Part shown: one piece after another, positions 22,653 through 31,613 of the stretch | Position numbering within the stretch: position 1 is the first letter of the stretch | Layout: the number at the start of each line of letters is the position of its first letter | NCBI GenBank assembly: GCA_018883725.1 | Contig: JAHLFN010000081.1 | Coordinates: 1 to 54,582, forward strand | Reading direction: 5' to 3' | DNA length: 54,582 nucleotides | Source: Candidatus Fusobacterium pullicola | GTDB taxonomy: Bacteria > Fusobacteriota > Fusobacteriia > Fusobacteriales > Fusobacteriaceae | Program-made: the position numbers and the translations under genes | Notes under the pieces: generated by a model | Told to the model about the DNA's origin: nothing | What the model saw: only the letters and a program-made list of their open reading frames with translations | Database searches by the model: none

Positions 22653-24758
22653 TTGCGAGTGAAAAGATTAGTATTTTATTTTTTCCTAATAACTAGTATA
22701 GTTTTTGGGGGAGAAGGGTTAAAGGTAGGATATCCTTTAAATCTTACAGATATGTATTTTTACAAAGATTTAGAAAGTATTGCCTATAAAGGAATTTATA
22801 GTGATTTATTAAAGGATTTTAATAAAGATGGTAAATATGATTTTGAGTATCAAGGTGGAAATGAAACAGGAGATTTAGTTTTAAGAGTAACACAAACTGA
22901 AGAAAATGGGAATTATAACTATATAGTTACTCCATTTAGTTATAGAGCGGTTGTGTTAGTAAATATGGATAGTATGTTTACTAAGGTAGATGATTTATAT
23001 GGACTAACAGTAGGATATATAAAAAATCAAAGAGGAATAGAAGCGATTGAAGGTAGAAATAAAGGAGTAGAGTTTTATAAGACTTCTTTTGAAAATGAAA
23101 ATCAAGCAATATTAGCTTTAAAAAATAAAAAAGTAGATGCTATTGTTTTAAAAGATTGGAATGAAAGTAATCCATTAGAAAAGAATTTTAGAGTAATTAG
23201 TACTGTACTTACAAAGGAACAAATTGGAGTTAATAAAACAAAAGTTGATTTATATGAAAGTCTAAAAAAATATTTTGAAACTTTAAATGATACGACTCTT
23301 AACGAGATTGTTGATAAAAATAGAATAGCTTTTTATACATACCTTTTAAAAGATACTCCAGATTATAGTTTTATAAAGGAGAAATATAAGAGTTTAAAAA
23401 TATCTTTACCAAAAGATAAATATTATTTACCAATTTACTATGAAGAAAATGGAATATATAAAGGGTTATTATTTAATATCTTAGATGATATAGAAAAAAT
23501 AGTAGGAATACCTTTTGAAGTTATAGCTGATAGAGAAAAAGCTGATATAAGAGGATTATATATAAGTAAGGAAACAGATGCAAATCTTGTAGCTACAAAA
23601 CCTTACTATAAAACTGACATAGCTGTTGCAAGTACAAAAAAATCTTATTTGATGACAGAGATAAGCGATTTGGATAACTCAAAAGTTATAGTAGTTGAAA
23701 ATCAAACTGTAGGAAAGTATGTAGAAGATAGAACTGAGGGAGTAACTTTGGTGACAGCTCCTACAATTCAAGAGGGAGTAAATAAACTAATTGCTGGAGA
23801 GGGAGAATACATAGTTTCATATAGTAACCCTTTAAGAGGGGTAATTTTAAATACCTTTGTTGATAAAAAGGTGGGAATTATAGGGAGAATTAATGAAAAA
23901 TTTGGTATCTCTATGGGAGTAAAAGCAGATGATGAAGCACTATTTAATATAATTAATACAATATTAAATAGTTATTCAGTAGAAGAAACAACATTAGAAA
24001 CAAATAGAACAGCTCAAGTAATAATAAAAACAGACTATTCTATGGCTGCTAAAATTGGAATTCCATTAGCAATTATAGCTCTTATATTAGCAATAGCTTT
24101 AAGAAAGGCTGTAATTAATAAAAGAAAAGCAGAGAAAATAGGTAATACTTTATTAGAAACAATGGTAAAGGTAAATCAATTAAAACAAACAGAGTCAGGA
24201 TTACATGCTAAAAGAATATCTCTTCATGCTGAAGTTTTAGGAGAGAAGTTAGGATTATCAAAAGATTTAATAGATGGAATGAAACAATATGCAATAATCC
24301 ATGATATTGGAAAAGTTATTGTTCCAGCTGATATCTTAAATAAGAGTGGAAAGTTAACTCCAGAAGAGTTTGAAGTAATGAAAAAACACTCAGAGTTTGG
24401 ATATGAGATTATAAAAGAACTTGAATTAGGTAAGATAGCAGAAAATGTAGCTAGATATCACCATGAAAAATGGAATGGAAAGGGATATCCATTAGGATTA
24501 AAAGGAGAAGAGATTCCATTAGAGGGAAGAGTAATAGGTATTTTAGATGTATATGATAGTATGAGAGAGGATAAAGTATATAAAAAAGGATTATCTCATC
24601 AAGAAGCGATTGAAATTATTAAAAATGAGAGAGGGGTAAGTTTTGATCCAAAAATAGTAAAAGTGTTTTTAGAAAATGAAAAACTATTTGAAGATATCTA
24701 TAACAAAACTTCTGGAAAAATAGATCTAGTAGAAGAGTACTATAGAATAATGAAATAA
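22653..24758 (+). CDS. Periplasmic-sensor HD-GYP c-di-GMP phosphodiesterase
   Basis: About 701 residues. A signal sequence is followed by two tandem Venus-flytrap modules of the SBP_bac_3 type (about 20-240 and 245-455). A transmembrane segment (near 470-490, IGIPLAIIALILAIALR) then leads to a cytoplasmic HD-GYP domain with HDIGK and YHHEKWNGKGYPLG. The layout is that of BvgS-like sensors, but with a c-di-GMP hydrolase as output. A ligand in the periplasm, probably an amino acid or small organic anion, would adjust c-di-GMP. The start is TTG at 22653, 6 bases after GGGAGG; GTG at 22659 is the alternative. It is the second gene of the riboswitch 1 unit. Confidence 0.88.
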   Translation: MRVKRLVFYFFLITSIVFGGEGLKVGYPLNLTDMYFYKDLESIAYKGIYSDLLKDFNKDGKYDFEYQGGNETGDLVLRVTQTEENGNYNYIVTPFSYRAVVLVNMDSMFTKVDDLYGLTVGYIKNQRGIEAIEGRNKGVEFYKTSFENENQAILALKNKKVDAIVLKDWNESNPLEKNFRVISTVLTKEQIGVNKTKVDLYESLKKYFETLNDTTLNEIVDKNRIAFYTYLLKDTPDYSFIKEKYKSLKISLPKDKYYLPIYYEENGIYKGLLFNILDDIEKIVGIPFEVIADREKADIRGLYISKETDANLVATKPYYKTDIAVASTKKSYLMTEISDLDNSKVIVVENQTVGKYVEDRTEGVTLVTAPTIQEGVNKLIAGEGEYIVSYSNPLRGVILNTFVDKKVGIIGRINEKFGISMGVKADDEALFNIINTILNSYSVEETTLETNRTAQVIIKTDYSMAAKIGIPLAIIALILAIALRKAVINKRKAEKIGNTLLETMVKVNQLKQTESGLHAKRISLHAEVLGEKLGLSKDLIDGMKQYAIIHDIGKVIVPADILNKSGKLTPEEFEVMKKHSEFGYEIIKELELGKIAENVARYHHEKWNGKGYPLGLKGEEIPLEGRVIGILDVYDSMREDKVYKKGLSHQEAIEIIKNERGVSFDPKIVKVFLENEKLFEDIYNKTSGKIDLVEEYYRIMK

Positions 24759-24786
24759 ATGCAATAGGCAAAAAGAAGGTGAAGAC

Positions 24787-26217
24787 TTGAAAAATAAATT
24801 TTTGATTTTCTTATTTCTTGTTTGTTCTTCAATAGGTGTTTTGGGGGAAAATATTGGAAATATAAAAGAAGAGTTTTTTATAACAGAATATACAGAAGAA
24901 AGCTCAACTGAAAATCTAAAAATAGAACAGGAATTGATGATACAGACTGTAGATCCTGTGAAATTAGCAGATAGTTATTCAAGAAGAGTAACAGGCTTAA
25001 TTTATGATACTCTTTTTGTAAATAGTAATGGAGAGATTGTTCCAAATTTAGTTGAAAGATATAATTGGCAAGAGGAAAATAAATTATTTATAAAACTTAA
25101 ATCAGGAATAAGATTTCATGATGGAAGTGAGCTTACTTCTAAAGATATTGAGAATTCGTTAATGAGATTAAAGAAAGAGGGTACAGTATCAGAGATGTAC
25201 AACTCTATTCTAGGAATAGAGATAGTAGATAAGTATAGTTTTATAATTAATTTAAATATAAGAGATGGATTATTATTAAATGCTTTATCAAACTCTTTTT
25301 CAAGTATTGTAAAAGTGGATAATGGTAAATTTTATGGAACAGGACCATATTCAATAGAAGTTTTTAATGAAGGTGTTTTAAAATTAAAGAATTTTGATAA
25401 ATGCTTTGATAGAAATGAAAATATGTATAAAGAGATAGAGATAAGATGGGATCTAAATCCTAATCAAAGAATCATAAAGTATACGAATGATATTAACAAT
25501 TTTGTTTTTGATTTGTATAAAGAGGATATAGAGAAGGCAGAGGATTATGATTTACTAAGTGATGAAGCAGTAGTAGAGAAAAGTCCAATTTATGATACTT
25601 TAGGATTGATGTTTGGAAAAAAATATACTATAGATGAGAGAGTAGCTATAGAGAGAGCTATATATCAAAATGTAGATGGTTTTTTCCCAGAAGATTTAGT
25701 TGAAGCAGAGCTTTCTAAGATTGATAAAAATTATAATTTAAATGAAGCTAAAAAATTAATTAGTGAAGTAGGTTTAAAATCTAAGAAAATAGATATAATG
25801 GTCTTAAATACTGAACATAATATGAAAATTGCAAATTATGTTAAGAAAAATTTAGAAGACGCTGGAATGAAAGTAACTTTACTTCCTCATGGAATGATAT
25901 CTTTTTATCAAAAACTTTATGCTAGAGATTATGATACTGCAATATACAATATAAATATTAGTACAGTTTATCCAATATTAAGTTTGGAAAAAATACTGAT
26001 CTATGATATAGGGGATAAGGAAACAGCGAATGCTTTACTTCCTTTTATTGAATTGATGAGAAAAGAAAAAAATCCTGAGAAAGTAAAAAAAATATTTGAT
26101 AAGGTTTTATCTTTGGTTAATAAGAATATGTTATATATTCCTATTGAACATAAGGAAACTTTCCAAATAGCTGAAGAAGAGAATATGAAAAGATTTCATA
26201 AGATAGTAGGATATTAA
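24787..26217 (+). CDS. Orphan family 5 (peptide-type) solute-binding protein
   Basis: A 476-residue exported protein with a short signal peptide ending around VLGEN. It resembles SBP family 5 proteins such as OppA/DppA: a DPVKLADSYSRRV opening, then the signature region NLVERYNWQEENKLFIKLKSG and FHDGSELTSKDIENSL. There is no lipobox cysteine, so it is probably soluble in the periplasm. No ABC permease or ATPase is nearby. Lying directly after the Venus-flytrap HD-GYP sensor, it could deliver a ligand to that sensor rather than feed a transporter. The start is TTG at 24787 after AAGGTG. The family call is reliable; the role is inferred. Confidence 0.75.
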   Translation: MKNKFLIFLFLVCSSIGVLGENIGNIKEEFFITEYTEESSTENLKIEQELMIQTVDPVKLADSYSRRVTGLIYDTLFVNSNGEIVPNLVERYNWQEENKLFIKLKSGIRFHDGSELTSKDIENSLMRLKKEGTVSEMYNSILGIEIVDKYSFIINLNIRDGLLLNALSNSFSSIVKVDNGKFYGTGPYSIEVFNEGVLKLKNFDKCFDRNENMYKEIEIRWDLNPNQRIIKYTNDINNFVFDLYKEDIEKAEDYDLLSDEAVVEKSPIYDTLGLMFGKKYTIDERVAIERAIYQNVDGFFPEDLVEAELSKIDKNYNLNEAKKLISEVGLKSKKIDIMVLNTEHNMKIANYVKKNLEDAGMKVTLLPHGMISFYQKLYARDYDTAIYNINISTVYPILSLEKILIYDIGDKETANALLPFIELMRKEKNPEKVKKIFDKVLSLVNKNMLYIPIEHKETFQIAEEENMKRFHKIVGY

Positions 26218-26241
26218 TCAGATAAAAGGGGGAGAAGGGAA

Positions 26242-27060
26242 ATGAAAAGATTATATTGTATAATACTAAGCTTGATATTATTTTCTTTTTCTTATGGAGA
26301 CAATGAGTATACAGCTTATATAAAAAGAGTTAACTCAATTGGTACTTTTATAGGAGATACAGCACAAGGTGTAGAGTATAATTTTGATATATGTATTGAA
26401 CCAAGAAATAATGGAAATGCTTTAGAAGACGATTATTTTATTAAAGAAGATAAAGCAGAGAATAGCAAAATAATTATGACTCTAGATAAGATACAATTGC
26501 TTGAAGGAAGACCAAAATATTACTTTCCTATTAACAGTGATAATAAGTTAGATGAGATGAAATTGAAAGTGACTGGAAGAATAAATTTAAAAAATGGAAT
26601 TGAGAATCTAGTTGGTACAGAGAGAATAAAAATTGGTGATATACAAGAAAAAAATCATAAAAGAGGAGTTTATTTAACATTTGACTATAGTATACTAAAA
26701 AAAGAGGATACAGTAAGTTTAAGAGTTGTAAGAGATATGGACTTAGGAGTAGCTGTAGCTGGATATCCATTAAGAAGTAGTAAACCAGCTATTGTAGAGA
26801 TAAAAGGAATAAAAAGTAATGGAGCAAGAGTAGAAGTAGAAAAAGAAGTAGCAATCATAAATGAAGCTAAGAAAAGCTCTTTAAATGTAATGCTTGACGT
26901 AGAAAATTATAAAGCACGTCAAACTAGTGATAAATCAGTTATAGAGTTAAAACCAACAAATGATTCTGTAGAGATAAAAATAAATGGATATAGTAAAACA
27001 GAAAAAAATACGCCATCTGGAGTATATAAAGGAGCTTTTAAAGTGAGAGTGATTTACTGA
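26242..27060 (+). CDS. Two-domain putative tip adhesin / minor pilus subunit
   Basis: A 272-residue exported protein (signal peptide about residues 1-19, ending FSYG). The N-terminal 160 residues are not recognised. The C-terminal 110 residues follow the subunit pattern of this locus: MDLGVAVAGYP, then IVEIKGIKSNGARVEVE, and the closing TPSGVYKGAFKVRVIY. A unique N-domain fused to a pilin-like C-domain is the layout of chaperone-usher tip adhesins such as CfaE and FimH. Its stop overlaps the usher start (ATGA at 27060), so the two are translationally coupled. The receptor-binding role is inferred. Confidence 0.65.
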   Translation: MKRLYCIILSLILFSFSYGDNEYTAYIKRVNSIGTFIGDTAQGVEYNFDICIEPRNNGNALEDDYFIKEDKAENSKIIMTLDKIQLLEGRPKYYFPINSDNKLDEMKLKVTGRINLKNGIENLVGTERIKIGDIQEKNHKRGVYLTFDYSILKKEDTVSLRVVRDMDLGVAVAGYPLRSSKPAIVEIKGIKSNGARVEVEKEVAIINEAKKSSLNVMLDVENYKARQTSDKSVIELKPTNDSVEIKINGYSKTEKNTPSGVYKGAFKVRVIY

Positions 27061-29690
27061 TGTGGAGACTAAAAAATAAGTTATCAATCATAGGGATAAT
27101 TGTTTTTTTATTAGGAACTCAGACAGTGTATACTAAAAATCCAGAGAAAGATATCGAGGATGTATATTTAGAGATAAGAGCTGAAAGATTAAATGATGAT
27201 TTCTATATGATAAAGTATGATAATAGTAAAAATGAAGCATATATAGGGTTAAAATCATTTTTCTTCTTTTTACAATTATTTAGTTTAGATGTAAATACTC
27301 AAAACTATACAGTTAGTGGAATGATAAACGGAAAAGATATATCTACAAGATTTACTCAAGATGAAGCCTTTGTAGATGAAAATGATGAGTTATATGTAAA
27401 AAGTAAAGCATTAATTGAAAAAATGGATTTTGAGTATCTAACTTTAGACATGGAAACTTTAGTCTTAGATGTAAATCCTAATTTCGTATTACCTTATGAA
27501 GAGAAAGAGCAAGGAAGAGTAGAGAGACTTAGATTAGAGGAAAGAAAAGTACTTGAGGGAGAGCAATTTGATTTAGAGATGAAAAGAAAATTGATTTCTC
27601 CAGGGATATTGAAGTTAAAGTATGACTTAAATGATGTAAAAAATAGTGATGATTATAACTTTAGTTATGAGTATGGTTCACAACTTCTATATGGTGAACT
27701 TTATGTATCTGGAGATATAAAGCCTGAAAGTGAATTAAATGAGATCAATTTAAAATATACTGATATTATAGAAGATAATGATTTAACAATAGGATATTTA
27801 GATACTACTTTTCCTAGTTTTGCAAGTTTAGAGTCAGATTTAATAGGGATAAGTTTGGATAACTACGATACATATTCACAAACAGAGAATGGAATAACAG
27901 TAATTAGAGGAGAAGCAGATGATGCGGATTCGATAGAGTTATATAGAAATGGAATGTTAGTAGATTACTTAACTTCTCCACCAAGAAATTTTGAATTTAG
28001 ATTGGCAGATGGAAGTACTAATGCAAGATATTTATTAAAAATATATTATAAAAATGGTGGAATAGAGGAGAGATATGTATATTCTTTAAATGATATGGAT
28101 GCTCTTGCAAAAGGAAAATGGAAGCCAGTTATTCAAATAGGAAAAACAAAAGAAAAAGGAGATTTTCAAGCATTAGTTAAGAGTTACTATGGGGTAACAG
28201 ATAAGTTTACTCTAGGAGCAGGATATCTGAATTTAATTAACTCAGATGGAAGAAACTTGAAAATGATAGAGAATGACTTTATCTATAATACAAGACATCT
28301 GAATTATCCAACTTTAATTAACTTTACGAATTATTATGAAGTAGATAAGAATGAAGAGAGTTATAATTTAAGTATTAGTCAAAATATAAATGATTATGAA
28401 CTAAAATTTACAGAGGAAAAGTATTCACCATTTGTTGTAGGAGAAGAGGGAACAAAAAAATATGATTCGTTATCTTTGTACAAACCTTTTGAATATAATT
28501 CATATGAAATAGGAGTGTCTAAAACTACAGAGTTAATGAGATCCTTTAATACAAATGAGAGCATAGAAAATACTACAAAAGATATTTATGGTGCTTTCTA
28601 TACATCCTATTTTAATCCATGGTCATTTTCTTTTAGAGTAACTAGAACTTTAAGTGGAGACTATAAATATATAACTTATGAACCAAGTATCTCTTATTCG
28701 GGTTGGGCACTTATAGTTTTAGATGCAGAAATAACAAAGTATGATGATTATAGTAAATATTTTGAATCATATGGATTAAGAGCAGATAAAAGAAGAGTAG
28801 AGATATTGAAAGATAGATTGTATATGGATCTAGGTTTAGAAGCAAAATTTGTAAAGGGAGTTACTTCAGGAAATAAAGATAGCTTTGTTTATGGAATTAC
28901 ATTCAGTATGGATTTAGAAGATTATATCAATATAGATGTAAATAGTGATATAGAGGTTGCAGATAATGGAAAAAGTACTTCTACTACTGGTTTAACAGTA
29001 ACTAAAGCAATAAATTTAGCAACTCCTTTAGCAAAAATGGATAATGATATATCTGTTAATAACTATACAATTCAAGGAAAAGTTTTCTTAGATAGAAATG
29101 GAAATGGAGTATATGATAAGAAAATAGATGTTCCTTTAGAAGGTGTTGGAGTTTTAATAAATAACCAAGAATTTTTAACAGATAAGTATGGAAACTATCT
29201 AGGAGATAATTCAATTATAGACGAGATAATAACACTAGATGTAAATAGAAAAACAATAGATCCTATGTATAAAAATTCTAAGGGAACTATAAGAATAAAA
29301 GCACGTAACTCTAACTCTTTAAAGGTAGATATTCCGATCGAAGTAGTATCAATGCTAACTGGAAATATTTGGAATACAGAAGACTTTACAGAGAGAGAGT
29401 TTACTCAAAATATTGTTATGTCAAGTATTCAATTAGAAAAAGATGGAAAGGTTTATAAAGAGATAGACCCAGAGTTTGATGGATTATTCTTCTTTGACGA
29501 TATTCCTCCTGGAAAATATAATATGAAATTTATTTATTTAGGACAGGAAAATGTTAAGTTTTCACCTGAAAATATAGAGGTAAATGTAAAATTACAAGAT
29601 CCAGATGAAGGAGAGTATTTTGAAGGTTTAGATACTAAGATGGTAAGAGAAGAAGAGGTAGAAAATACAGAGGATATTAATAATTATTAA
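27060..29690 (+). CDS. Outer-membrane usher (alternate/CS1-like chaperone-usher family)
   Basis: An 876-residue outer-membrane protein with an N-terminal signal segment. The N-domain (about 30-160) has the YIGLKSFFFFLQLFSLDV region seen in CS1/TcfC-type ushers. The plug region is clear near residues 285-345: ADSIELYRNGMLVDYLTSPP, then a strand pair and GIEERYVYSLND. A long run of alternating beta strands (about 355-670) forms the barrel. The C-terminal domain opens with VFLDRNGNGVYDKK, a Ca-binding-like SdrB/carboxypeptidase-regulatory motif common in alpha-type ushers. Ushers polymerise and secrete pilus subunits. It is coupled to the adhesin gene upstream and followed by a repeat protein and the chaperones. 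Confidence 0.78.
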   Translation: MWRLKNKLSIIGIIVFLLGTQTVYTKNPEKDIEDVYLEIRAERLNDDFYMIKYDNSKNEAYIGLKSFFFFLQLFSLDVNTQNYTVSGMINGKDISTRFTQDEAFVDENDELYVKSKALIEKMDFEYLTLDMETLVLDVNPNFVLPYEEKEQGRVERLRLEERKVLEGEQFDLEMKRKLISPGILKLKYDLNDVKNSDDYNFSYEYGSQLLYGELYVSGDIKPESELNEINLKYTDIIEDNDLTIGYLDTTFPSFASLESDLIGISLDNYDTYSQTENGITVIRGEADDADSIELYRNGMLVDYLTSPPRNFEFRLADGSTNARYLLKIYYKNGGIEERYVYSLNDMDALAKGKWKPVIQIGKTKEKGDFQALVKSYYGVTDKFTLGAGYLNLINSDGRNLKMIENDFIYNTRHLNYPTLINFTNYYEVDKNEESYNLSISQNINDYELKFTEEKYSPFVVGEEGTKKYDSLSLYKPFEYNSYEIGVSKTTELMRSFNTNESIENTTKDIYGAFYTSYFNPWSFSFRVTRTLSGDYKYITYEPSISYSGWALIVLDAEITKYDDYSKYFESYGLRADKRRVEILKDRLYMDLGLEAKFVKGVTSGNKDSFVYGITFSMDLEDYINIDVNSDIEVADNGKSTSTTGLTVTKAINLATPLAKMDNDISVNNYTIQGKVFLDRNGNGVYDKKIDVPLEGVGVLINNQEFLTDKYGNYLGDNSIIDEIITLDVNRKTIDPMYKNSKGTIRIKARNSNSLKVDIPIEVVSMLTGNIWNTEDFTEREFTQNIVMSSIQLEKDGKVYKEIDPEFDGLFFFDDIPPGKYNMKFIYLGQENVKFSPENIEVNVKLQDPDEGEYFEGLDTKMVREEEVENTEDINNY

Positions 29691-29705
29691 AAAGGAGTAA
29701 TAACA

Positions 29706-30611
29706 TTGAAGAATTCAAATTTAGTGAAAATTTTTATGATTATGTTTCTATTTACCTGTTCTTATGCTGAAGTAAACAGAGTTGCAAAACTTAGTGATAA
29801 AACAGTAAAAAATAATGTAGTATATCTGAAAGGGGAGAAAACTCCCTTTTCGGGTAAAATACAAGATGGGGGAATAGAGCAAGAGTACAGAAATGGAATT
29901 AAAAATGGAATATTTAAAGGAAAAATTCAAATAGATGGAAAAGATTACCTATATGAAGGAAAATATGTTGAGGGGATCAAGGACGGAATTTGGACTTTAA
30001 AATATTTAAATGGCAAAAAAAGAGCTGTAGTTGAGTATAGTTATGATAAGCCAGTAAATAAATGGAAATACTACTATGAAAATGGACAATTAGAAAGTGA
30101 AGAAACTTTTGATAAGAGTGGAGTACTTTCAGGAGAGGTTGCAGTTTATGATGAAGAGAGAAATGTGTTGAAAAAAGCCAATTATTTGAATGGTTTTTTA
30201 CAAGGAGAAGTAGTTTTTTATGAAAGTAAAGGGGTACTAGATACAGTAGCAAATTTTGATAAAGGAAAACTTAATGGAAAAGTAGAAGTTTTTTCGATAA
30301 ATAGTTTACAATTAGAGGGAAATTATAAAGACAATAAAAGGGTATCAGTATGGAAACTTTATTATACAAGTGGTGATTTAAAGGTTACTGTTCCATATAG
30401 AAATGGATTAAAATCTGGAAAGTCTATTGTATATGATAGAGCAGGAGGAATAGTTCAAGTAAACTATTATAAAGATAACAATGAAGTTACAGCAGATGGA
30501 AAATTAATAAGAGAAGCAAAACCATTTAAGGATGGAATAGTAGAAAAATTTAAAAAGTTTAATGCTAATCTAAATAGCTTAAAGGTCAATAAAGCTTTAT
30601 CAGAAGTTTAG
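29706..30611 (+). CDS. MORN-variant (YwqK-like) repeat protein, exported
   Basis: A 301-residue protein with a signal peptide (about 21 residues, ending SYAEV). It consists of about nine repeats of the MORN-2/YwqK type, each near 22 residues, such as EYRNGIKNGIFKGK, YYENGQLESEETFDKSGVLSG and VPYRNGLKSGKSIVYDRAGG. These repeats form elongated beta sheets and usually act as scaffolds. Lying between the usher and the chaperones, it may be an accessory periplasmic or outer-membrane part of the pilus. The start is TTG at 29706, 7 bases after AAAGGAG. The repeat call is sure; the role is not known. Confidence 0.8.
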   Translation: MKNSNLVKIFMIMFLFTCSYAEVNRVAKLSDKTVKNNVVYLKGEKTPFSGKIQDGGIEQEYRNGIKNGIFKGKIQIDGKDYLYEGKYVEGIKDGIWTLKYLNGKKRAVVEYSYDKPVNKWKYYYENGQLESEETFDKSGVLSGEVAVYDEERNVLKKANYLNGFLQGEVVFYESKGVLDTVANFDKGKLNGKVEVFSINSLQLEGNYKDNKRVSVWKLYYTSGDLKVTVPYRNGLKSGKSIVYDRAGGIVQVNYYKDNNEVTADGKLIREAKPFKDGIVEKFKKFNANLNSLKVNKALSEV

Positions 30612-30622
30612 TGGAGGAAATA

Positions 30623-31072
30623 ATGAAAAAAATAATACTTATATTTATCTTAGCAATATTCTCAACATTGAGCTATTCACTGAACTTCTCGATAGCTCCT
30701 ACAAAATTTGAAGTAGATTTAAATAAAAGAGAGACACAAGAAGCTTTTATAATTAATAATACTTCTTCTCCTCTAAGAATAGAGGTATATTTAGATACAC
30801 TTGAGGGATATGAAGAAAAAAATTTAAACTCTAATATAGTAATTTTCCCTAAAAAAGTATCAGTGAGACCAGGGGGAAAACAGACAGTAAGATTTAGAGT
30901 TAAAGATACAGAGAACCTAAAAGATGGAGAATACAGAAGTTTATTAGTATTTAAAGAGATTCCAAAGGATGTAAAAACTACAGGAACTAATAAAAGTGAT
31001 GAGATAATTACTGAATTTTCATTTATAACTGAATTAGCGGTTAGAATAATAGGAGTAAAAGGAGAGAAGTAA
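30623..31072 (+). CDS. One-domain periplasmic pilus chaperone
   Basis: A 149-residue exported protein with a signal peptide ending about SYSLN. It matches the N-terminal Ig-like domain of fimbrial chaperones: SIAPTKFEVDLN, IINNTSSPLRIEVYL, then VSVRPGGKQTVRFRV and a closing REYR-like GEYRSLLVFKEIP. It stops near residue 149, where the full chaperone of this locus (31614-32360) continues with a second domain. The ATG at 30623 lies 5 bases after GGAGG. Its stop overlaps the next pilin gene's ATG by one base. It may be a partner dedicated to that subunit. Confidence 0.72.
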   Translation: MKKIILIFILAIFSTLSYSLNFSIAPTKFEVDLNKRETQEAFIINNTSSPLRIEVYLDTLEGYEEKNLNSNIVIFPKKVSVRPGGKQTVRFRVKDTENLKDGEYRSLLVFKEIPKDVKTTGTNKSDEIITEFSFITELAVRIIGVKGEK

Positions 31073-31593
31073 TGAAGAAGATATTAAAAATATGCTCACT
31101 TCTATTTACTATTTCAACTCTATCTTTAGCCCTTGAAAGCTATGTAAGTACTACAGATGAAGAGGTTGAAGCAAGATTAAAGATAAGTGCTACAGTTGTT
31201 GAGGATGTAAGTGTAGAAACTCAAAGTGTTGAATTTGGAAGTGTAGTATCGGGAGTAGAGAGAAGTAATCCCAAAGTGGATGGGAAGATAAACATTACAG
31301 GAGAGATTGGAAGAGGGGTAACTATTGCAATTAACCACAATGGAAATAGAATAGATATGGCAGATAATAGCAAACAGGTAGAATTGAAAAATTCTAAAGA
31401 TGAGAAATTAGAAGGAATAAGTTATTATCCAGAGTTTTCTAGTGGTATAGAGAAAAAGAAGATAACAGGAAATAAATTTATATTAAATGGTAGAACGGCT
31501 ACTATGAATGTCGGTGGAAAATTAGTAGTTCCAAAAACAATAAATACAGGAAACTATACTACTAATATGGCAATAAGAGTTTACTATAATTAA
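31072..31593 (+). CDS. Pilin-like subunit B (DUF4402/CS1-like)
   Basis: A 173-residue exported protein (signal peptide about 20 residues). The mature N-terminus shows the donor-strand pattern EARLKISATVVEDVSVETQ, followed by VEFGSVVSGVERSNPKVDGKINITGEIG and the closing GNYTTNMAIRVYY. It is clearly related in layout to the subunits at 22162 and 32550, especially in the YYPEFSS segment that recurs as YHPEFST in the latter. It is translationally coupled to the one-domain chaperone upstream and precedes the two-domain chaperone. Confidence 0.75.
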   Translation: MKKILKICSLLFTISTLSLALESYVSTTDEEVEARLKISATVVEDVSVETQSVEFGSVVSGVERSNPKVDGKINITGEIGRGVTIAINHNGNRIDMADNSKQVELKNSKDEKLEGISYYPEFSSGIEKKKITGNKFILNGRTATMNVGGKLVVPKTINTGNYTTNMAIRVYYN

Positions 31594-31613
31594 GAGAATA
31601 GAAGGAGAGACAC

